From Leptonema sp964619535 (GTDB lineage: Bacteria; Spirochaetota; Leptospiria; Leptospirales; Leptonemataceae): a stretch of 64,000 nucleotides of DNA. The stretch is taken from positions 354,732 through 418,731 of the forward strand of contig CAZUEX010000001.1 in the NCBI GenBank assembly GCA_964619535.1. The letters run 5' to 3'. Of the stretch, positions 59,360 through 64,000 are shown piece by piece. The notes under the pieces are model-generated. The model worked only from the letters and a program-made list of their open reading frames with translations. It searched no databases and had not been told where the DNA came from. A program made the position numbers and the translations under genes. Within the stretch, counting starts at the first letter, position 1; the number at the start of each line of letters is the position of its first letter.

Positions 59360-61296
59360 AAAGCGGGCTGCGCTTTTTTGAGGAGGACTCTCCGCTAAAG
59401 GATTTCTTGCCTGGCTTTGAAATACGGCCCGGGCAGCGGCAGATGGCTGAGGCCGTTTCGCAGGCCCTGCGTAGCAAGGAGATCCTCGTTGCTGAAGCAG
59501 GAACAGGGACAGGAAAAACACTGTCTTACCTGCTGCCATTGCTCATCGAGGCAAAGGCAACGGGACGACGTGTCCTTGTCAGCACCGAGACAAAAACACT
59601 GCAGGCGCAGATTCTAAAGAAAGAGCTGCCTTTGCTTCAGAAGATGCTTGGCAGCCTGTGGAACGAATCCCGGCCTTTTACCGCTGAAATCTGTCTGGGG
59701 GCCGGCAACTATCTATGCAAGCTGAAGCTGCAAAGACGGAAGATTGCCGACGACAAACAGACCTGGTACCGGGAATTTCGCAAGTGGGAACGAACCACCG
59801 AAACGGGGCTGCTTTCCGAATACACAGGGTATACACCACCGAAGTTTCTGCACGGTCTGGGAAGAGAAAGCGATCGCTGTCTCGGTCCACGATGCCGGAA
59901 CTATCAAACCTCGCATTACTTTGTGGCCCGCGAACGCTGGAAACAGGCCGACCTTTTGATCGTTAACCATGCCCTCCTTGCAAGACATCTGCTCGGTGAA
60001 TCCACTTTATTGCCAGAATTCCACTATGCGGTGATCGATGAAGCCCATCGCTTTCCCGATCTCTTTAATGCCCAGGCAGAAGAAACCCTGTCTCTGCAAT
60101 GGCTGAAATCCGTTGTGGCGGAGTTGCCGTTTCCGGCGCAGGGACTGGTGGAAGCCTCAGACCGGCTCAATGATGCCCTGAGACAGGCCTTTGACATGAA
60201 AGGACGTCGCTTTCGAATGACGCAGCCTCTCGATCTGGCCGAGGTCAATCCGCTGATTGAAAGGATTCACGAGGTGTTGCAGGATCTGGAACAGGAGGAC
60301 CAGGAAGACCTGTTTGGTGAAAGCCCGGTAGAGGCATCGCAGCACAGGGCCATGCTTACCGGCAGGCTTCGAACGGCGGCGCGAATCCTCGACAAATTCT
60401 GTGAAGGACCGACCTCATCCGACGTCTTTTCTGTGGGCATAGAAAGAGAAGACGTTGCACTGGCGATTCGACCTGTGGACAGTGCCGAAACGATTGACTC
60501 GCTTTTGCTACAATCGATCGATGCCGTTGTTTTTACCTCTGCTACACTTTCGGTCAAGGGCCGGCTGGATTATTTCCTGTCGCGTATCGGCATTAACTCA
60601 GAACATCCCAGGCTGCAGTCCCTGCAGCTGCCTTCTCCTTTTGATTATGCGCGACGCTCGATGCTTTATATTCCCCGTCATATCCCCGAGCCTGGCATGA
60701 ACAGCCGTTTTGAGGAGGCCTGCATACCGGAGATTCGCCGACTTGTGGAGCTGGCCCAGGGTGGTGTGCTTGTCGTTTTTTCATCTCTTCGCTCTTTGCA
60801 GATGGTGGAGGCCGGGCTACAGGGGCTGTCCTATCCGCTGTTTTCAAGCGCCAAAGATGGTCCCGAACGGGCCATTGAACTTTTCCGCCAGACGGATGAC
60901 TCGGTGCTTCTTGGTCTGGAATCCTACAGGCAGGGGCTTGATGTACAGGGCGACCGTCTGCGTATGGTTATCCTGGTACGTCTTCCGTTCCCCGTACCGG
61001 GTGAACCGTTGCTTCAGGCCAGAGAAGAACGCGAAAGGGAGCAGGGACGTAATCCCTTTATCTCTCTGCAGCTGCCCGAGATGATACTGAAGATGCGCCA
61101 GGGCTTTGGCCGGCTGATTCGATCCTCACAGGACAGGGGAGCCGTGGTGATTCTGGATCCAAGGGTGTATACCAAACCCTACGGTAAGGACCTCCTTGCC
61201 AGCCTGCCCCCGTCCCGACGAACCGATTCCTTTGAAGAGCTGGGGCAGTGGTGGGAATCCGTTTTTCAACGATCTGCTGAAGAGGTGCATCCATGA
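59356..61296 (+). CDS. dinG: DinG/XPD-family Fe-S DNA helicase
   Basis: A 646-residue superfamily 2 helicase. Walker A 'AEAGTGTGKTLSY' near residue 50, DEAH in 'AVIDEAHRFPD', and motifs 'VVFTSATLS' and 'MRQGFGRLIRSSQDRG' are present. Four Cys between Walker A and DEAH ('EICLGAGNYLC' and 'RCLGPRCRNY') form the [4Fe-4S] site of DinG/XPD. It would resolve RNA-DNA hybrids or G-quadruplexes. Start at 59356 overlaps the TPR gene stop; longer forms from 59167 overlap that gene. The stop overlaps the following gene by 4 bases. Confidence 0.92.
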   Translation: MKSGLRFFEEDSPLKDFLPGFEIRPGQRQMAEAVSQALRSKEILVAEAGTGTGKTLSYLLPLLIEAKATGRRVLVSTETKTLQAQILKKELPLLQKMLGSLWNESRPFTAEICLGAGNYLCKLKLQRRKIADDKQTWYREFRKWERTTETGLLSEYTGYTPPKFLHGLGRESDRCLGPRCRNYQTSHYFVARERWKQADLLIVNHALLARHLLGESTLLPEFHYAVIDEAHRFPDLFNAQAEETLSLQWLKSVVAELPFPAQGLVEASDRLNDALRQAFDMKGRRFRMTQPLDLAEVNPLIERIHEVLQDLEQEDQEDLFGESPVEASQHRAMLTGRLRTAARILDKFCEGPTSSDVFSVGIEREDVALAIRPVDSAETIDSLLLQSIDAVVFTSATLSVKGRLDYFLSRIGINSEHPRLQSLQLPSPFDYARRSMLYIPRHIPEPGMNSRFEEACIPEIRRLVELAQGGVLVVFSSLRSLQMVEAGLQGLSYPLFSSAKDGPERAIELFRQTDDSVLLGLESYRQGLDVQGDRLRMVILVRLPFPVPGEPLLQAREEREREQGRNPFISLQLPEMILKMRQGFGRLIRSSQDRGAVVILDPRVYTKPYGKDLLASLPPSRRTDSFEELGQWWESVFQRSAEEVHP

Positions 61297-62147
61297 AGGG
61301 AACGAAGCGATCTCGACAGACGGTGCGAACGAGACGAGCACTGGCCCTGGTGCTGTTGTCTGTATGCCTTGCGCTGCCTGTGTCTGCTTCGCCGATTCTT
61401 GAGCGGTTATCACAGCATACGGACGTTAACTGGACCGAAGGATGGATCTATTCCAGGGTTACGGTAAAGATCAGGCGTGCAGAATACACCAGTCTTACAG
61501 AGGCACGGCTTCGCGCTATTCGCGAAGCAAGAGAAAAGGCCCGCACCGAGCTGAGTCGCGGAATTCTGCTTCTTCCGGTCGACTCCCGTGGAACCTACGG
61601 AAAGCATATGCGCGAAAACGAACGGCTGCGTCAGGATTTCGAATCGATTGACCGGTCGTTTCGTTTACTGGAGCATACGACCGGACAGGGAAGTGTGACG
61701 ATACGCCTTGGCATTCCCCTTTTTGGGTCTACCGGTCTTCTACGCAGACTTCCTGCCTCTCCTCTTCCGGAAATCAAAGAAGCTTTGAAGCTCCCTGTAA
61801 AGACAGAACGCTTTACCGGCCTGATCATCTTTACCGAGCTGGCTGCAGGTTATCGGCCGTCACTGCGGCCGGCTCTTGCGCTAAAAACAGGAGAGCGATT
61901 TCTTACGATAGCGGCCACAGCCGACAGTCGTGGATTCTATTTCAGTTCCGAAGAAGCGGCCCATAGCTTCGGGCGTGCAGGGGATCGGCCGCTTGTTGTC
62001 TATGCAGCCGGACAGCTGGACGGAACCGATTTAATCATCGACACGGTCGATGCACAGCGAATTCTGGGGAATGCCGGACTGATCCAGGCGGTACGCGAAG
62101 GCCGCATCGCTATCATCGTAAACGGTCCTGGCAGATCCGGTAGTTAG
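61293..62147 (+). CDS. exported protein, LPP20/FlgT-like pattern
   Basis: A 284-residue protein with a basic N-terminus and signal peptide (to about residue 32, 'PVSASP'). The segment 'SLTEARLRAIREAREKARTEL' is the Ala-rich helix common to LPP20-like and FlgT-type periplasmic proteins. The C-terminal 'ILGNAGLIQAVREGRIAIIVN' is a beta-alpha-beta ending. Repeats of charge suggest an alternating strand-helix fold. Exact function unknown. It sits between dinG (ATGA overlap) and hldA (2-base gap). Confidence 0.72.
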   Translation: MKGTKRSRQTVRTRRALALVLLSVCLALPVSASPILERLSQHTDVNWTEGWIYSRVTVKIRRAEYTSLTEARLRAIREAREKARTELSRGILLLPVDSRGTYGKHMRENERLRQDFESIDRSFRLLEHTTGQGSVTIRLGIPLFGSTGLLRRLPASPLPEIKEALKLPVKTERFTGLIIFTELAAGYRPSLRPALALKTGERFLTIAATADSRGFYFSSEEAAHSFGRAGDRPLVVYAAGQLDGTDLIIDTVDAQRILGNAGLIQAVREGRIAIIVNGPGRSGS

Positions 62148-62149
62148 GT

Positions 62150-63130
62150 ATGTCTGAGTTACAGCAGCTGATTGAACGTTTTCGCTCCCGCAGAATCCTC
62201 GTTGTGGGGGATTTTATGCTGGATGAGTACATCTTCGGTTCCGTGGAGCGTATTTCTCCCGAGGCCCCTGTTCCCGTTGTTGTTGAAAGAGAGGTAAGCA
62301 GCGTGCCGGGTGGAGCTGGCAACGTTGTTTCCAACCTGCGTTCCCTTCTGGGGAATGTTACGGCCTGCGGCGTCATCGGGCGCGATGAGGACGGTCGTCG
62401 ACTGGCAGGGAAGATGCAGGACTGCGGCATGTTGGATTCCGATCTGGCTCTTCTGGAACTGGAAGAGCGGCCAACGACAAAGAAGACGCGCATCATTGCC
62501 GGTAATCAACAGGTCTGCCGACTGGACCGCGAAGACAGAACGCCGCTATCGGATCCGGCAAGGCAGAGGCTTCTCGGTATCATCGAAGAACAGGTAGATC
62601 GCTGCGATGGCATTATCATATCGGACTACGACAAAGGCGTTGTGCTGCCCGATGTCATCGAAAAGACAGTAACCCTGGCAGGACAGAAAGGCATTCCCGT
62701 AGCCGTTGATCCACAGGTAACGCACTTCGCCCAATACAGGAACGTGTTTATCCTGACCCCCAATCACCATGAAGCCGGTCAGTTTCTCGGTCGTAAGCTG
62801 AATACCGATGCCGATGTGGAACGAGCCGGCCAGGAAATCATCGATCGACTGCAATGCAGTCACATATTGATTACCAGGGGAGAGAAAGGCATGAGTCTGA
62901 TCTCGCCCGATCGAATCAGGCATGTGCCGACGGTGGCCCGCGAGGTCTTTGATGTGACCGGTGCAGGCGATACGGTGATCTCTCTTTTGACTCTGGCCCT
63001 TGCTGCCGGTGCCGATCTCGATCTTGCCGTTGAGCTTTCGAACTTTGGCGCCGGTATCGTTGTGGGTCGCATTGGTGCAGCCACGCTGCAGCCCTCTGAT
63101 CTTCTTGATTTTAGCGCCGAGGGCAATTAG
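62150..63130 (+). CDS. hldA: D-glycero-beta-D-manno-heptose-7-phosphate kinase
   Basis: A 326-residue PfkB/ribokinase-fold enzyme for ADP-heptose synthesis for the LPS inner core. 'VVGDFMLDEYIFGSVERISPEAPVPV' opening split by normal residues, 'GGAGNVVSNLRSLL', and the catalytic 'FDVTGAGDTVISLL' with Asp base are exact. It is the kinase half of HldE as a separate gene, followed 3 bases later by the adenylyltransferase half. Confidence 0.94.
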   Translation: MSELQQLIERFRSRRILVVGDFMLDEYIFGSVERISPEAPVPVVVEREVSSVPGGAGNVVSNLRSLLGNVTACGVIGRDEDGRRLAGKMQDCGMLDSDLALLELEERPTTKKTRIIAGNQQVCRLDREDRTPLSDPARQRLLGIIEEQVDRCDGIIISDYDKGVVLPDVIEKTVTLAGQKGIPVAVDPQVTHFAQYRNVFILTPNHHEAGQFLGRKLNTDADVERAGQEIIDRLQCSHILITRGEKGMSLISPDRIRHVPTVAREVFDVTGAGDTVISLLTLALAAGADLDLAVELSNFGAGIVVGRIGAATLQPSDLLDFSAEGN

Positions 63131-63133
63131 ATC

Positions 63134-63616
63134 ATGGACATGCTTTCTCGCATCAGGGCAAAGATGGAGCCGGACCGGCAGCGTCTAAAGGAGCGGTTTG
63201 CCGGCCTTACGGGTGTTCGCGTATTTACGAATGGCTGTTTCGATCTTCTGCACCGTGGGCATGTGGACTATCTGTGTCGGGCGCGTGATCTTGGCGACCA
63301 TCTGATCGTTGCCTTGAACAGCGATGAGTCTGTGCGGGGCTTGAAAGGGCCTGACAGGCCCGTGCAGACGTTGGAAGACCGCATGTTCCTGATGGCCTCT
63401 CTTGAATGCGTAAGCCTTGTAGGCTGTTTCGATGAGCAGACGCCAGAAGAGCTGCTGGCCCTTCTCCAACCGGAGATTCATGTAAAGGGCGGAGACTACA
63501 GGGCAGAAGACCTGCCAGAAAAGCAGATCATAGACTCCTATGGCGGAAGAATTGAGATTCTGCCTTTTGTTCCAGGTCGATCCACAACGGGCCTTATTCA
63601 ACGATTTGGCGGCTGA
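63134..63616 (+). CDS. hldC: D-glycero-beta-D-manno-heptose 1-phosphate adenylyltransferase
   Basis: A 160-residue nucleotidyltransferase, the second half of a split HldE. Class I nucleotidyltransferase motif 'NGCFDLLHRGHVDYL' (HxGH) and 'VKGGDYRAEDLPE' are exact; the C-terminal 'FVPGRSTTGLIQR' is typical of RfaE2. It follows hldA directly. A GmhB phosphatase is not in the window. Confidence 0.94.
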   Translation: MDMLSRIRAKMEPDRQRLKERFAGLTGVRVFTNGCFDLLHRGHVDYLCRARDLGDHLIVALNSDESVRGLKGPDRPVQTLEDRMFLMASLECVSLVGCFDEQTPEELLALLQPEIHVKGGDYRAEDLPEKQIIDSYGGRIEILPFVPGRSTTGLIQRFGG

Positions 63617-63633
63617 CTTTTGCAGTCGCTGTC

Positions 63634-64000
63634 ATGCCGACCCGGCGTTTACTTGATTCGGTGTTTCGTTCCCTTCCGTTTTTTCTCGTTTGTATGGCCT
63701 GCGGACTGACTCCGCCCGATGTAGAGCAGGTTTTTGAGGGTAGAGAGCCTCCACAGATGCATGCCATTCTTATGCCTGAAGGCCGCATCGTGTACGCAGC
63801 GACAACGGGCATTCCGACGGGCATTCCTGTTGTCATGGTACACGGATCGCCCGGTGCCTGGAACGACTATGCCCATGTTATGGCCGATGATCGACTGACA
63901 GAGCATGCATTCCTGCTTTCTGTGGATCGGCCAGGGCGGGGTGCCTCTCCAGAGGGGGGGCCTCGATCCTTCGTTAGCCAGGCAGGCCACGGCCTTGAAG
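63634..64000 (+). CDS. alpha/beta hydrolase, N-terminal part (runs off the end)
   Basis: ATG at 63634 opens a frame of 122 codons that continues past the window. A hydrophobic leader near residues 10-25 ends at Cys ('VCMACG'), which could be a loose spirochaete lipobox or a signal peptide. The body has the oxyanion 'VMVHGSPGAWNDY' segment and 'LSVDRPGRGAS' of the alpha/beta hydrolase fold. The nucleophile Ser region lies beyond the end. It follows hldC by 17 bases; a role in LPS or lipid turnover cannot be inferred from this part. Confidence 0.78.
   Translation, partial: MPTRRLLDSVFRSLPFFLVCMACGLTPPDVEQVFEGREPPQMHAILMPEGRIVYAATTGIPTGIPVVMVHGSPGAWNDYAHVMADDRLTEHAFLLSVDRPGRGASPEGGPRSFVSQAGHGLE

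Noticed and set aside
1..64000. CRISPR arrays, insertion sequences, prophage or integron features
   Set aside because: No transposase, integrase, phage structural gene or regularly spaced direct repeat was found in reading the window.

Overview
The window looks like chromosomal DNA of a Leptospira-order spirochaete with a moderately high GC content (judged by eye, not computed), for example a Leptonema- or Turneriella-like organism. This is inference from gene content: a diderm, LPS-making cell (heptose kinase and adenylyltransferase, O-antigen ligase, type II secretion), a bactofilin, many short-spaced lipoproteins, a CHASE2 adenylate cyclase, and a DapA-DapB-CdaA-CdaR-AcpS gene row. Coding density is very high. 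The longest stretch without a gene is about 168 bases (9198-9365), so no gap exceeds 300 bases. I saw no rRNA, tRNA, CRISPR array, insertion sequence or prophage, and no clear pseudogene.

Layout. 1-131: tail of an unidentified gene. 164-9197: a LysM/M23 peptidoglycan hydrolase followed without a break by a type II secretion operon (gspC, D, E, F, G and three minor pseudopilins), then pgi. 10632-12981 (minus): a cysteine desulfurase and a membrane-anchored protein of unknown function. 13034-14582: a 35-residue basic microprotein, a lipoprotein and a Dps ferritin. 14579-17122 (minus): a hybrid 7TMR-DISM histidine kinase. 17289-21277: eukaryal-type ileS and a Pro/Ala-rich protein. 21269-24783 (minus): an AAA+ magnesium-chelatase-like ATPase and two adjacent ArsA/Get3-like ATPases with complementary active-site defects. 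24841-27159 (minus): a Slt-type lytic transglycosylase. 27171-32057: two unrecognised proteins, an SGNH hydrolase and an OafA-type acyltransferase. 32054-33904 (minus): ilvD.

34047-39949 is one long run: bactofilin, pdxA, a small membrane protein, dapA, dapB, cdaA, cdaR, acpS. It joins cytoskeleton/cell wall, vitamin B6, lysine/diaminopimelate and c-di-AMP functions. gppA (minus) follows, then an ABC-2 exporter with pdxB and mutY (41614-46589). 46338-48904 (minus) encodes a discoidin-like anchored protein and a YihY/BrkB membrane protein carrying a large beta-propeller-like insertion. From 48980 to the end, all genes run forward: O-antigen ligase, secA, trpA, CHASE2 adenylate cyclase, dxs, a TPR protein, dinG, an exported LPP20-like protein, hldA, hldC and the start of an alpha/beta hydrolase.

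The most unusual items are the ArsA-like pair, which may form one composite ATP site from two degenerate subunits; the propeller insertion in the YihY protein with its coupled discoidin-like partner; the hydrolase-headed secretion operon; a nested hairpin between gspG and the next pseudopilin; and the MutY reading frame that runs about 250 bases antisense into the neighbouring gene.
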